Shown here: positions 7,531 to 17,263 of the stretch, one piece after another
How the letters are laid out: the number at the start of each line of letters is the position of its first letter
How positions within the stretch are numbered: the stretch's first letter is position 1
NCBI RefSeq assembly: GCF_021556395.1
Contig: NZ_JAKGCS010000033.1
Coordinates: 124,001-188,000 of the forward strand
Length of the DNA stretch: 64,000 nucleotides
DNA from: Acuticoccus kalidii
GTDB taxonomy: Bacteria > Pseudomonadota > Alphaproteobacteria > Rhizobiales > Amorphaceae
Direction: 5' to 3'
Translations under genes and position numbers: made by a program
Notes under the pieces: generated by a model
Told to the model about the DNA's origin: nothing
Databases searched by the model: none
What the model saw: the letters and a program-made list of their open reading frames with translations, nothing else

Positions 7531-8319
7531 TCAGTCCGGCGGGGCGAGGCGCCGATAAAGGTGCCACGTCGCGTGGCCGAACCAGGGCAAGATGATCAAG
7601 AGCCCGAGAAAGGCCGGGATCGACCCGACGACGAGCCCGACCGCGACGACGGCGCCCCAGGCGAGGAGCGTGCCCGGCTCGCGCGCAAAGGTGCGGATCG
7701 ACAGGCCGATCGCCATGCGGGCGCTGAGCCCCCGATCGTAGACGGCCGGGAGCGACATCGCCCCCACCGCGAGCGCGATGAGGGCGAAGACGAAGCCCGC
7801 CCCGCACCCGACGACGAGGAGCGTCCACCCCTCCGGCGTCGACACCACGCGCTCGACGAGGGCGGCGAAGTCGGCCGGGACATAGGCCCCGAGGGTGAGA
7901 CGGTAGATGAGGATCGCCGTGCCGATCCACGCGGCATAGATCGCGAGGAGGACGAGACCGATCCGCACGACCGGGCCGAGCGGACCGTCGCCGAGCGCCC
8001 CCATCGCCCGCACGCCGTCGAGGTCGTCGGCGGCGCCCGCCTCGCGCCGCGCGCTGATCGCGTAGAGGCCGACGGCGGTGAGGGGGCCGATGATCGCGAA
8101 GCCGGACGCCAGCGGAAAGAGGATCGAGAGAAGATCCCGATGGAACGCGACGGCATAGAGGAGGAGGCCGGTCAGCGGATAGACGAAGATGAGAAAGATC
8201 CCGGTCGACGGGCGCGCGCGGAAATCTTGCCAGCCGCGTCGGAGACTGTCGCCGATGATCGCCCGGTCGACATGGACCGGGTAGGGATCGTGATAGGGAT
8301 GCGTTGCGATACGGGCCAT
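7531..8319 (-). CDS. DUF2189 integral membrane protein
   Basis: 262 residues with six hydrophobic helices after an N-terminal cytoplasmic stretch (VDRAIIGDSLRRGWQDFRARP). The pattern FLIFVYPLTGLLL, PLASGFAIIGPLTAVGLYAIS and the closing helix ending HATWHLYRRL are typical of DUF2189. The family is of unknown function and is common in alphaproteobacteria; it does not resemble a known transporter. It faces the H1-like gene tail to tail with 21 bases between them, and its start is followed by a 360-base interval leading to a diguanylate cyclase. Confidence 0.8.
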   Translation of the reverse strand: MARIATHPYHDPYPVHVDRAIIGDSLRRGWQDFRARPSTGIFLIFVYPLTGLLLYAVAFHRDLLSILFPLASGFAIIGPLTAVGLYAISARREAGAADDLDGVRAMGALGDGPLGPVVRIGLVLLAIYAAWIGTAILIYRLTLGAYVPADFAALVERVVSTPEGWTLLVVGCGAGFVFALIALAVGAMSLPAVYDRGLSARMAIGLSIRTFAREPGTLLAWGAVVAVGLVVGSIPAFLGLLIILPWFGHATWHLYRRLAPPD

Positions 8320-8680
8320 GGGACTGCAACCTTTCGTGCTGTCACCGTCAGGCGTTTCTGTTCTCGCTCTATTTTAGATGTAGGTGCGCGTCCGGCGAAG
8401 AAAAGCGGCGCATCGTTGCCGGAGGGACCATGCCGATTTGTAAAAGGCGCCGCGAAATCGCCACGAAGGCCGGCGCGCGGCGGCCGGCGGCCCTTTGCGT
8501 CTGGAAGACGGATGTCCCCGGCTGCCCTCCTGTGGGCGGGCCGATGCAGTCGAACAGCAGCAAGCGTGCGAGATCGCATGCATTGCCACAATTTGATGTC
8601 ATATGATCCGCGGCATCGACCGGATGCGGCGGCCCGCCGGGTGTGGCGGGTGCACTGTGTGGCAGAGGTAAAAGCGTCTC
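8320..8680. other. Intergenic interval between DUF2189 gene and diguanylate cyclase
   Basis: This 361-base interval must hold the promoter of the leftward DUF2189 gene and of the rightward cyclase. An AT-rich patch at about 8370-8390 (CTATTTTAGATG) is a plausible promoter element. It also contains one short rightward frame with a good ribosome-binding site, listed separately. No RNA gene or strong terminator is visible. Confidence 0.4.
8430..8606 (+). CDS. Possible small basic protein (58 aa)
   Basis: A 58-residue frame that follows a strong Shine-Dalgarno GGAGGG at 8421-8426, four to five bases before ATG 8430. The product starts MPICKRRREI, is basic in its first half, and has two further cysteines (ALCVWK, VPGCPP). 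No signal peptide, membrane segment or known domain is visible. It lies alone ahead of the diguanylate cyclase, whose start is 74 bases beyond its stop, so it could act as a leader or be an independent peptide. The only support is the ribosome-binding site and the open frame; it could be spurious. Confidence 0.3.
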   Translation: MPICKRRREIATKAGARRPAALCVWKTDVPGCPPVGGPMQSNSSKRARSHALPQFDVI

Positions 8681-9910
8681 GTGGCATGGCTTCCGGTTCT
8701 CCCAGAGAACCCTGTTGTTCTCCTCGTCCCGGCATTGTTGTTCGGCTTCGCGCTTAAATTCTTCGCCGTTTGGATCGCCATGCCGAGTGCTTGGTATCTC
8801 AAGCTGCTGTTCTCGGCGTGCCTCCTCTTTTTCGCCGGTGCGCTGATCGAAATCTTCCAGTGGCCGCCGGGCCGGGAGGCAAACGCCCTGTTGGCCGCGG
8901 TCTTCAACGCGCTCGGCGCCTTGTGCACCGCGGAAGGTCTGTTGGCGCGCTCCGGGAAGTCGCTCGGCCGTACGGCGCTCGTGGCGACGATGGCCGTCGC
9001 CACGGTCGGCGCGGCTGCGCTCGTTTATGTCGTGCCGTGGATCGATGCGCACGGCGCGTTCGAAAATCTCGTTTTCGGCATGTTGTTCCTGTCGGTCAGC
9101 TATCAGCTCCGCTTCCTGCTGCGTCGGAGCCGCATCGAGGCGATTCTGTTCTGGGTGCTTCTGGTGTTCGCGCTGCAATATTTCCCGCGGGCGATCCTGA
9201 CCGCGCGGAACGGTTGGCCGACCGACGCGGCGGTCGTCGAGCATTCGGGCGTCTTGATGATGCACGTCTCGCTCGGCCTCGTGAGCGCCGGGCTCGCCAT
9301 CATCGTGCTGGTGGCCAGCCTCGCCGATCTGATCGAGCGGTTGCGCTCCGAACGCAATCGCGACGACCTCACGGGGCTCTATAACCGCCGGGGTTTTGCC
9401 GAGAAGGCGCACGCGCTGCTGGCCAGTTCCGCCGATCCCGTCTTCGCCATCATGTGCGATATCGACCACTTCAAGGGCATCAACGATCGCTTCGGGCACG
9501 CGGCGGGCGACCGTGTTCTCACCGCCGTCGGCCAGTCGATCGCGAACCGTGTGCGTGACGGCGACATTGCGGGGCGCCTCGGGGGCGAGGAGTTCTCGGT
9601 CGTCGTCGTGGGGCTTCAGGCGCATGAGGCGGCGGCCCTCGCCGAGCGGCTGCGCATGGCCGTCTTCGAGCTTCGCAATCTCGCCGAGCCTGAGATGGCT
9701 GGCCTTTCGGCAAGCTTCGGCGTTGCGGAGCGACGGCCGGGCGAGAATTTGTGGAACGTGATCGAGCGTGCCGATGCCGCGCTCTACGATGCGAAGGCGG
9801 AGGGGCGAAACCGGGTCGTCATCGCGCCGCCCGCCGAGGGGGACGGAACCGACGCCGCGGAGGCGCGAAAGGTCGCGATGGCCGTTCCCGGAACGCTGAC
9901 GATCCATTGA
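8681..9910 (+). CDS. Membrane diguanylate cyclase (GGDEF)
   Basis: 409 residues from GTG 8681. Residues 1-215 contain about six membrane helices without a recognisable sensor domain. Residues ~222-395 form a GGDEF domain: DDLTGLYNRRGF at the start, DIDHFKGINDRFGH as the metal and substrate loop, and the catalytic GGEEF at residues 301-305. An RDGD five residues before GGEEF fits the RxxD inhibitory I-site, so product feedback is likely. No EAL domain or receiver domain is present, so it is not PleD. It should make cyclic-di-GMP in response to an unknown membrane signal. Confidence 0.9.
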   Translation: MAWLPVLPENPVVLLVPALLFGFALKFFAVWIAMPSAWYLKLLFSACLLFFAGALIEIFQWPPGREANALLAAVFNALGALCTAEGLLARSGKSLGRTALVATMAVATVGAAALVYVVPWIDAHGAFENLVFGMLFLSVSYQLRFLLRRSRIEAILFWVLLVFALQYFPRAILTARNGWPTDAAVVEHSGVLMMHVSLGLVSAGLAIIVLVASLADLIERLRSERNRDDLTGLYNRRGFAEKAHALLASSADPVFAIMCDIDHFKGINDRFGHAAGDRVLTAVGQSIANRVRDGDIAGRLGGEEFSVVVVGLQAHEAAALAERLRMAVFELRNLAEPEMAGLSASFGVAERRPGENLWNVIERADAALYDAKAEGRNRVVIAPPAEGDGTDAAEARKVAMAVPGTLTIH

Positions 9911-9969
9911 GATCGACCGCGTCGGGCGCGGCCGGCAGTGTCGCCATCCCGTCCGATCGGGCTGATCGG

Positions 9970-9991
9970 CCCCGGCCCCGTCCCCGGCCCC
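9970..9991 (-). other. G-quadruplex motif between convergent genes
   Basis: On the minus strand four runs of four G are separated by loops of two bases (plus strand: C4-GG-C4-GT-C4-GG-C4). This is an ideal intramolecular G-quadruplex pattern. It lies 19 bases beyond the stop of the leftward CYTH-CHAD gene, in its 3' untranslated RNA, and 60 bases past the end of the rightward cyclase gene. A role in transcription termination or RNA stability is inferred. Confidence 0.6.
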
Positions 9992-10009
9992 GGTCGCACC
10001 GCCGGGGCG

Positions 10010-11635
10010 CTATGCGCTCCAGATTCGCCCGGCGTCCTTGAAGGCGCGCCAGGCGTCGACGAGCTCGGCCTCGCCAGCGGCCGCGCGGTAGGCCTGAAAG
10101 CCGAGAATGGCGCCGAGCGGCTTGGCGAACGCGTCCGCCCCGTGGCGCGCCTCGAGCGCCTCGACGAGCGCGGTGGTGGTCGTGATGTCGTTCAGATGGC
10201 CGAGACGGTCCTGGAAGCGGCTCAGAAATTTCCGGTACGCGGTGATTTTCTTGCCCGACCCGAACAGCGGCAGGAAGAAATCGGCGGCATAGCGCAGGCT
10301 CTTCATCGCGAGGCGCACCTGGTGGCGCTCCTCGGTCGACAAATGCGCAAATCCCTTGCCGCGCCGGACGACCTTCGTCTGAAGGTGGGAGAGGGCGGTG
10401 TCCGCGAAATCCCGCGCGCGGCCGGAGAGTTGGGCAAGGCCCGTCGCGTCGACCGCCTTGCGCCAGCCGCGCTCCTCGATCCAGAGGGCGAGCTCGAGCT
10501 GGAAGCGGCCGGAGCGCGGATCGTCGAGCGCGGCGCGCACGGTCTCATAGGCCTCGGCGCGCATCGCCTCCGCCGCCTCGCGCAGGGCCGGAAAGCCGGG
10601 AAGACCCGTCGCCTCGTCCACCGGCGGTAAGGTCTCGGTCAAAAAGACGTCCCAGTTGCGCGCGTCGTCGAGGCTCTTGGCGAGCCATTTCGCCTCCTCG
10701 CGCAGCCGCTCGAGCTCGTGTGAATGCGTGTGCTTGGCGAGGAGCTTGAGGAGCGCCCGCAGCCGGCGCAGCGCGACGCGAACCTGATGGACCCCTTCCG
10801 GGTGGCGCCCGTCATAGGCCGCCGCCTTGTTCTGGAGGAGGTGAGCGAGCGCGGCGCGCATGATCGCCTCGATCGTCTCGTCGAGCGTCGCGGAGGAGGA
10901 GAGGTGCAGCTTCACGGCCTTGGTGTAGGCGGGGGCGAGATTGCGCATCAGATCCTGCCCTCGTGCCGATTTCGAGCGCGGGCTCGGATCCACCCGGCCG
11001 CTATCGGCCAACCCGAGGGCAAGGCGATAGAGCGCCGCGGTCTCCCCCGATTTCAGCTCCAACTCGATCTCGTCGACGCGCTCATGACGCCCATCGGCGC
11101 TGATCGTGCCGGAGTCCGCCGCGAGCTCGACGGTGGCGGATTGAAAGTCGAGAAGCACGGTGTGGCGCCGCACCGCGGTCGTATAAAGCGGGCGGAGCGG
11201 GCCGCGGCCGGCCGCCTCGGTGACGGCCTCGGGCAGCGCCTCGCCGAAGATCGAAAGATCCGGTTCGGCGCTCGGCGCGACCATCTCCCATTCGCGCCGG
11301 GCGAGCGGGGTGTCCGCCTCGGCCTTGCTCGCCTTGACGGTGATGTGGTGGGTCTTGCCGGTGCGGCGGACGCGCAGCGTGTAGCCGGCGGCCTCCAGCG
11401 CGTGATCCTCGGTGTCGAAATAGGTGGCTTCGAGATGACGCACGACGCCCTTGTTGCGCGCCGCGGCGGCGATCGCGGGCGCTGTGAGGACGGAGGTGAC
11501 GAGCCCGTGGTCGGCGAGCAACTTCAGCTCGACCTCGACCAAGTCGGTCTCGGGGGCGGGGTCCTCGATCGGAACGGCGGGCGGCGGTGTCGCCGCCTCG
11601 TCGGTCTCGTCGAGGGGAGGCGTATCGGCTTTCAT
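10010..11635 (-). CDS. CYTH-CHAD domain protein (inorganic triphosphatase-like)
   Basis: 541 residues from ATG 11635; in-frame ATGs at 11671 and 11680 are possible, but the extra residues are disordered and AGGGA lies ahead of 11635. An acidic Pro-rich leader is followed by a CYTH domain (~35-235) with the signature EVELK and charged strands YTLRVRRTG and HITVKASK that bind triphosphate and metal. A CHAD domain (~250-540) has the conserved HQVRVALRRLRALLKL with paired His/Arg/Lys, expected to bind polyphosphate. E. coli YgiF, with the same layout, hydrolyses triphosphate. It lies upstream of nothing obvious in its pathway; mutM is 124 bases upstream in the same direction. Confidence 0.88.
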   Translation of the reverse strand: MKADTPPLDETDEAATPPPAVPIEDPAPETDLVEVELKLLADHGLVTSVLTAPAIAAAARNKGVVRHLEATYFDTEDHALEAAGYTLRVRRTGKTHHITVKASKAEADTPLARREWEMVAPSAEPDLSIFGEALPEAVTEAAGRGPLRPLYTTAVRRHTVLLDFQSATVELAADSGTISADGRHERVDEIELELKSGETAALYRLALGLADSGRVDPSPRSKSARGQDLMRNLAPAYTKAVKLHLSSSATLDETIEAIMRAALAHLLQNKAAAYDGRHPEGVHQVRVALRRLRALLKLLAKHTHSHELERLREEAKWLAKSLDDARNWDVFLTETLPPVDEATGLPGFPALREAAEAMRAEAYETVRAALDDPRSGRFQLELALWIEERGWRKAVDATGLAQLSGRARDFADTALSHLQTKVVRRGKGFAHLSTEERHQVRLAMKSLRYAADFFLPLFGSGKKITAYRKFLSRFQDRLGHLNDITTTTALVEALEARHGADAFAKPLGAILGFQAYRAAAGEAELVDAWRAFKDAGRIWSA

Positions 11636-11759
11636 CCCGTCATCCCTGGGCGCACGCTCGCGCGCCGCCATGATGGCCACTCAATCGCGTCCCCGAGATA
11701 CGCGCCGAAGTGGGCGTCTTTGGCAAGGCCTGCTTGATCTTTCGCGAGCAGCGCCAGCG

Positions 11760-12629
11760 TCATCGTTGGCACTGCGGGCAATAAAATGTCGACCGGCCGG
11801 ACTGGACGATCCGCTTCACGACGCCGTCGCAGGCGGGGCGCGGGCACGGCTCCCCCTCCCGACCATAGACGGCGAAGGTGTGTTGGAAGCGGCCGAGCGA
11901 GCCGTCCGCGGCGACATAGTCGCGCAAGGAGGAGCCACCGGCGAGGATCGCCTCCTCGATGACGGAGAGGATCGCGGCGGTGAGACGCGCCACACGGTCG
12001 CCCGCGCTGCCGTCGCGCCGCACGATGGAGCCGGCGAGCCGCTTGGGCGACAGGCGCGCGCGCCACAGCGCCTCGCACACATAGATGTTGCCGAGCCCGG
12101 CGATCACCCGCTGATCGAGGAGGGCGGCCTTCAGCGGCGCCGCCTTGCCGGCGAGCGCTGCGGCGAGGCGGTCGGCGGTGAGGGCGCCCGGCATCGGTTC
12201 CATGCCGAGATGGGCGAAATAGGGATGGGCGTCGAGGTCGGCCGTGACGGCGAGCGTCATGAAGCCGAACCGGCGGGGATCGTTGTAGATGATCCGCCGT
12301 TCGCCGAGGGCCATCGTGACGTGATCGTGCGCCGCCTTCTTGGAGCGCGGAAACACCATCGCCCCGATCGGCTCGCCGCCTTCGACGCGGAACGCACCCG
12401 ACATGCCGAGATGGGCGATCAGCGCCGTTCCGTCGTCGAGCGCGCCGACGAGATATTTCGCGCGTCGGCCGAGCGTGTCGATCCGTCGCCCCTCAAGCCG
12501 CTCGGCGAAGCGTTCGGGGAAGGGGAAACGCAGATCGGCCCTGGCGAGATGGACCGTGTCGATCACCGCCCCCTCCATCACCGGCGCGAGCCCGCGGCGC
12601 ACGGTTTCCACTTCCGGCAACTCAGGCAT
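11760..12629 (-). CDS. mutM: Formamidopyrimidine-DNA glycosylase
   Basis: 289 residues. The N-terminus [14 protein letters not shown] supplies the catalytic Pro2 and Glu3 of the Fpg/Nei family. Lys near residue 60 lies in GRRAKYLVG, the H2TH region contains [15 protein letters not shown], and the C-terminal zinc finger is CPRPAC ... FYCPQCQR (four cysteines). The GNIY and zinc finger details point to Fpg (8-oxoguanine) rather than Nei. It removes oxidised purines and nicks the abasic site. It is divergent from ubiE by 92 bases, a pairing seen in many alphaproteobacteria. Confidence 0.95.
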   Translation of the reverse strand: MPELPEVETVRRGLAPVMEGAVIDTVHLARADLRFPFPERFAERLEGRRIDTLGRRAKYLVGALDDGTALIAHLGMSGAFRVEGGEPIGAMVFPRSKKAAHDHVTMALGERRIIYNDPRRFGFMTLAVTADLDAHPYFAHLGMEPMPGALTADRLAAALAGKAAPLKAALLDQRVIAGLGNIYVCEALWRARLSPKRLAGSIVRRDGSAGDRVARLTAAILSVIEEAILAGGSSLRDYVAADGSLGRFQHTFAVYGREGEPCPRPACDGVVKRIVQSGRSTFYCPQCQR

Positions 12630-12721
12630 TCACCATCCCCATCGTCCGAGCGCCATCAAGCGATGGCCGAGCGGGCTTTCCCCCGCTATGTGTGGCCGCG
12701 ATGGCAGAGAAAGGTAGCGGC

Positions 12722-13477
12722 ATGAGCGATGCGTCCTTCGGGTTCCGGAAGGTGCCGGTCGAGGAAAAGCAAGGGCTCGTCAACCGCGTCTTCGACACGG
12801 TGGCAAGCCGTTATGACGTGATGAACGACGCGATGTCGGGTGGTCTCCACCGTGTGTGGAAGGACGCGATGGTGGCCTGGCTCGCCCCGCCGCGCCAGCC
12901 CCGCGAGCGCTATCGCGTGGTCGACGTCGCGGGGGGAACGGGTGACATCGCGTTTCGAATCGCGCGGCGGATCGAACAGAACGGCACCGTCACGGTCTGC
13001 GACATCAATCCGGAGATGCTCCTCGTCGGGGCCGAGCGCAATCGCCGCCGTCTGCGGCCGACGACGCCGTGCCATTTCGTCGCCGCCAACGCCGAATCGA
13101 TGCCGCTGCCGGACGGCTCGTGCGACGTCTATACGATCGCCTTCGGCATCCGGAACGTCACCCACCGGGATGTCGCGCTGAAGGAGGCGCACCGCGTGCT
13201 GCGCCGGGGCGGGCGTTTCATGTGCCTCGAATTCAGCCATGTCGATATTCCGGGCGTCGACAAGATCTATGACGCCTATTCGTTCAACATGATCCCCGCG
13301 ATGGGCAAGATGATCGCCGGTGACGGTGAGCCCTACCGCTATCTCGTCGAATCGATCCGCACCTTCCCCAATCCCGGCCGCTTCGCCGCCGAGATCGAGC
13401 GGGCCGGCTTTTCCCATGTCGCGGTCCGCCCGCTGACCGGCGGTGTCGCGGCGCTCCATTCGGCGTTCAAACTCTGA
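12722..13477 (+). CDS. ubiE: Demethylmenaquinone/2-polyprenyl-benzoquinol methyltransferase UbiE
   Basis: 251 residues from ATG 12722; upstream in-frame starts at 12692 and 12701 would add only a few residues. The segment [20 protein letters not shown] is the hallmark of UbiE. The SAM-binding motif is [13 protein letters not shown], followed by DINPEML and the post-motif [13 protein letters not shown]. It performs the C-methylation step of ubiquinone synthesis. Its TGA overlaps the ATG of ubiB by one base (TGATG), so the two are coupled and act in the same pathway. Confidence 0.95.
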   Translation: MSDASFGFRKVPVEEKQGLVNRVFDTVASRYDVMNDAMSGGLHRVWKDAMVAWLAPPRQPRERYRVVDVAGGTGDIAFRIARRIEQNGTVTVCDINPEMLLVGAERNRRRLRPTTPCHFVAANAESMPLPDGSCDVYTIAFGIRNVTHRDVALKEAHRVLRRGGRFMCLEFSHVDIPGVDKIYDAYSFNMIPAMGKMIAGDGEPYRYLVESIRTFPNPGRFAAEIERAGFSHVAVRPLTGGVAALHSAFKL

Positions 13478-15051
13478 TGGCGATAGCCCCGTTCGTCAGG
13501 CTTTTCCGAGCGGGCTTCGTGCTGGCCCGCGAGGGGGTATTCGGGATCGTCCCGATGGACGACGACGTTCCGCCGACGGCGCGTTTCGCGGTGCGGATGG
13601 TGCGGCTGATCGAACGCCGCTCCGCGCAAAAACGCGACATGGCGGCGCGGCTGTCGAACGCGCTCGACCGGCTCGGCCCGTCTTATGTGAAGCTCGGCCA
13701 GTTCCTCGCGACCCGCGCCGATGTGGTCGGCGAGGAGGTGGCGAACGAGCTCGCCAAGCTCCAGGATCAGGTGCCGCCGGTGCCGGACGCGGCGGCGCGG
13801 GCGGCGATCGAGACGGCGCTCGGCCAGCCGGTCGAGGCGCTCTTCACCGATCTCGGCACCTGTGTCGCGGCGGCCTCCATCGCCCAGGTCTACCGCGCGA
13901 CGATCGACGATCCGCACGGCAAGCGCATCGTCGCGGTGAAGGTTCTGCGCCCAGGCGTCGCGCGGCGTTTCGAGAAGGATCTCGAAGCCTATTTCGCCGC
14001 CGCCCGGTTCCTCGAACGCTATGTGCGCCCGGCGCGGCGGCTTCGGCCGGTCGCGATCGTCAACACGCTCGCCGAATCGGTGCGCTTCGAGATGGATTTC
14101 CGCCTCGAGGCCGCCGCCATCTCGGAGATGGCGGAGAACACGAAGAACGATCCGCAATTCCGCGTGCCGCGTGTCGAGTGGTCGCGCACGGCCCGGACCG
14201 TCCTCACGATGGAGTGGATCGAGGGCATCAAGATGAACCGCGTCGGCGAATTGCGCGAGGCGGGCTTCGACATGCCCGAGCTCGGCCGGCACGTCATCCA
14301 GACCTTCCTGCGCCATGCGATGCGGGACGGCTTCTTCCATGCCGACATGCACCAGGGCAATCTGTTCGTGGAGTCGGACGGAACGCTGGTGGCGGTCGAT
14401 TTCGGCATCACCGGCCGTCTGCCGCGCAACGAGCGGGCGGCGCTCGCGGAAATCCTCTACGGCTTCATCACGCGCGATTATCACCGCGTGGCGCTCGCCC
14501 ATTTCCGCGCCGGCTATGTGCCGGCCGACCAGGACGTCGACCTTTTCGCCCAGGCGCTCCGCGCGGTCGGCGAGCCGATCCGCGACGTGACGGCCGCGGA
14601 CATCTCGATGGCGCGCCTTCTGACGCAGCTCTTCGAGATCACCGAGCTGTTCCAGATGTCGACGCAGCCCCAGCTCATCATGCTGCAAAAGACCATGGTC
14701 GTCGTGGAGGGCGTCGCGCGTTCGCTCGATCCGCATCTCGATATGTGGCGGGCCGCCGAGCCCGTGGTGCGGGATTGGATGGCGAGCGAAGTGGGGCCGG
14801 CGGGCACCGTGCGAAAGGCGCAGGATTCGTTCGGCGCCATCGTGCGCGCGGCACTCCAGGCGCCCGATCTCGCCGAGCGGGTGGACCGGCTGTCGAAGGA
14901 TTTCGAGAATGCGCTCGAAATCGGCATCCCCCTGTCGCCGACCTCGGTGAACCAGATCGCCAGTGCCGCCGGGCCGTCGCGCATTCGGACGCTGGCGCTT
15001 TGGGTGGGCGCGGCGAGCCTTGCCGCGATCGCGCTCGGCGTGTGGCTCTGA
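13477..15051 (+). CDS. ubiB: UbiB/ABC1 atypical kinase for ubiquinone synthesis
   Basis: 524 residues. The KxGQ motif that defines the family is in YVKLGQFLATR, followed by an Ala-rich nucleotide loop AAASIAQVYRA in place of a Gly-rich loop, then VAVKVLRPG, a catalytic-loop HADMHQGNLF and the metal-binding VDFGITGRL. One or two hydrophobic segments end the protein (LALWVGAASLAAIALGVWL), anchoring it in the inner membrane. UbiB is an ATPase or kinase-like protein needed for coenzyme Q production or handling. Translationally coupled to ubiE. Confidence 0.94.
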   Translation: MAIAPFVRLFRAGFVLAREGVFGIVPMDDDVPPTARFAVRMVRLIERRSAQKRDMAARLSNALDRLGPSYVKLGQFLATRADVVGEEVANELAKLQDQVPPVPDAAARAAIETALGQPVEALFTDLGTCVAAASIAQVYRATIDDPHGKRIVAVKVLRPGVARRFEKDLEAYFAAARFLERYVRPARRLRPVAIVNTLAESVRFEMDFRLEAAAISEMAENTKNDPQFRVPRVEWSRTARTVLTMEWIEGIKMNRVGELREAGFDMPELGRHVIQTFLRHAMRDGFFHADMHQGNLFVESDGTLVAVDFGITGRLPRNERAALAEILYGFITRDYHRVALAHFRAGYVPADQDVDLFAQALRAVGEPIRDVTAADISMARLLTQLFEITELFQMSTQPQLIMLQKTMVVVEGVARSLDPHLDMWRAAEPVVRDWMASEVGPAGTVRKAQDSFGAIVRAALQAPDLAERVDRLSKDFENALEIGIPLSPTSVNQIASAAGPSRIRTLALWVGAASLAAIALGVWL

Positions 15052-15379
15052 TCGAGCTTCGCCGGGCGTCGTCCGCACCGTCCGATCGGCGCGCACTATA
15101 CTGATTTCAGATTCGGTTAATCAGGGCGCGATTCTGCGAAAGCGTTAAGTCGATCGGTGTTCATCGGGCCGGGATTGACAACTATAGCCGGCGCGGGCCG
15201 CCCGGAGCGCTTCGGTAAGCCCTTGAAGACCCGAGGGAATTCTGAACCGCCACGCGCGACAATTGACGCCATTTCGCAAGTGCGAGACAATCGAAGCGGT
15301 TGGTCAACGTCTCCTTAACCAATTCTGATCATCGTGACCAGCATAGCGGGCGACAGGACCGCTTGATGATTCACTCTAG
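15052..15379. promoter_or_regulatory. AT-richer promoter region with GANTC and TTAA elements
   Basis: This 328-base interval before the unknown 169-residue gene is AT-richer than its surroundings. It holds three GATTC sites, the CcrM methylation target in alphaproteobacteria, at 15110-15114, 15130-15134 and 15368-15372. TTAA elements occur at 15117, 15145 and 15315 (the last as TTAACC), reminiscent of CtrA half sites but without the full TTAA-N7-TTAA spacing. No RNA gene was recognised. A cell-cycle-type promoter is a tentative inference. Confidence 0.35.
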
Positions 15380-15889
15380 ATGGCGGGCGGTATGTGGTTC
15401 ATTGCGGATCTTTTTGAGCGATACACCAACAGTGTCGCCAAGACTTTCTTCAAGATGACGGCGCTCGAGCCGACGGCGGATCGGAACGCGGCCGAGCAGG
15501 AGCGGCTCAAGCAGCGCGCCCAGCGGTGCACCGTGGCCGAACCGGACGATGAGGCGCGGGCCGAGGCGGAAGCCGCCGTGGCGGCCGAGCGCGTCAAGGA
15601 CGCGCCGCGGCATGAACACGAAGCGCCGCGCCGCGCCGAGGTCGAGGTCAACGGCGAGACCGTCGAGATGCCGATGGGCGTCCGCGGCGACGTGGTCCTC
15701 CAATATCGGGATGCGTTCGAGGCGGTGTCGCCGGGCGCAGAGGGCGCCGCGCTCGTCGAGAAGCTGCGCAAGGACAAGCGGGTCCGCGTCGCGGAGCTGC
15801 GGATGATCTCCGCCTGTGTCCTCAACGAGGAGCCCACGGTGCGCAAGAAGCCCGAGCACCTCGACGCACTGCGCGCCCGCGTCGCCTGA
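15380..15889 (+). CDS. Unknown charged protein, 169 aa
   Basis: I do not recognise this protein. Residues 1-30 include an amphipathic or hydrophobic stretch (MWFIADLFERYTNSVAKTFFKMTAL), residues ~35-85 are rich in Glu, Ala and Arg and probably helical or coiled, and residues ~87-169 look folded (AEVEVNGETVEMPMGVRGDVVLQYRD is seen in two parts, then VAELRMISACVLNEEP). A second in-frame ATG at residue 5 is possible. It is a single-gene unit: a long AT-rich promoter region lies ahead and a strong terminator follows at 15972-16000. It is too well isolated by signals to be spurious. Confidence 0.65.
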   Translation: MAGGMWFIADLFERYTNSVAKTFFKMTALEPTADRNAAEQERLKQRAQRCTVAEPDDEARAEAEAAVAAERVKDAPRHEHEAPRRAEVEVNGETVEMPMGVRGDVVLQYRDAFEAVSPGAEGAALVEKLRKDKRVRVAELRMISACVLNEEPTVRKKPEHLDALRARVA

Positions 15890-15971
15890 GCGGCGCCGGC
15901 GCTCTCCCTTCGACGGCACAGCCCCGCGCCGGATCCCGCCCCGGCGCGGAGAGGTGTGCCCGAAACGCGCC

Positions 15972-16000
15972 GCCGGCACGGTCCCCGTGTCGGCTTTTTT
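15972..16000 (+). terminator. Rho-independent terminator after the 169-aa gene
   Basis: A 10-base-pair stem (GCCGGCACGG paired with CCGTGTCGGC, one G-T wobble) with a 3-base loop is followed directly by six T. It ends the transcript of the unknown gene and separates it from ilvC. Confidence 0.8.
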
Positions 16001-16161
16001 CGTTGCGATTGTTTCGCCGAATCGCCGAATTTCGCGCGTCTTCGGCCCCACCGTGCCCGAGAACGACTCCAATCCGCGCATCAGAGGTCAAAGAGCCATT
16101 CACAATGGCGTCGCAAACCGTCTATGAGAGCGCCACGGGAGGATACGCTCCCATATTTTAA

Positions 16162-17199
<1,038 letters not shown>

Positions 17200-17230
17200 G
17201 ACGTCCGGCGAACCCTTCGCCGCGTTCGGA

Positions 17231-17263
17231 AAGGCCGGCTGCCCCCGCAGCCGGCCTTTTTCT
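17231..17263 (+). terminator. Rho-independent terminator of ilvC
   Basis: A perfect 10-base-pair stem (GGCCGGCTGC with GCAGCCGGCC) and a CCCC loop, followed by seven pyrimidines beginning with five T. It lies 31 bases after the ilvC stop and abuts the end of the convergent secreted-protein gene. Confidence 0.88.

Noticed and set aside
15175..15180. TTGACA as a -35 promoter element
   Set aside because: No matching -10 hexamer is found 16-18 bases downstream; that stretch is entirely GC-rich.
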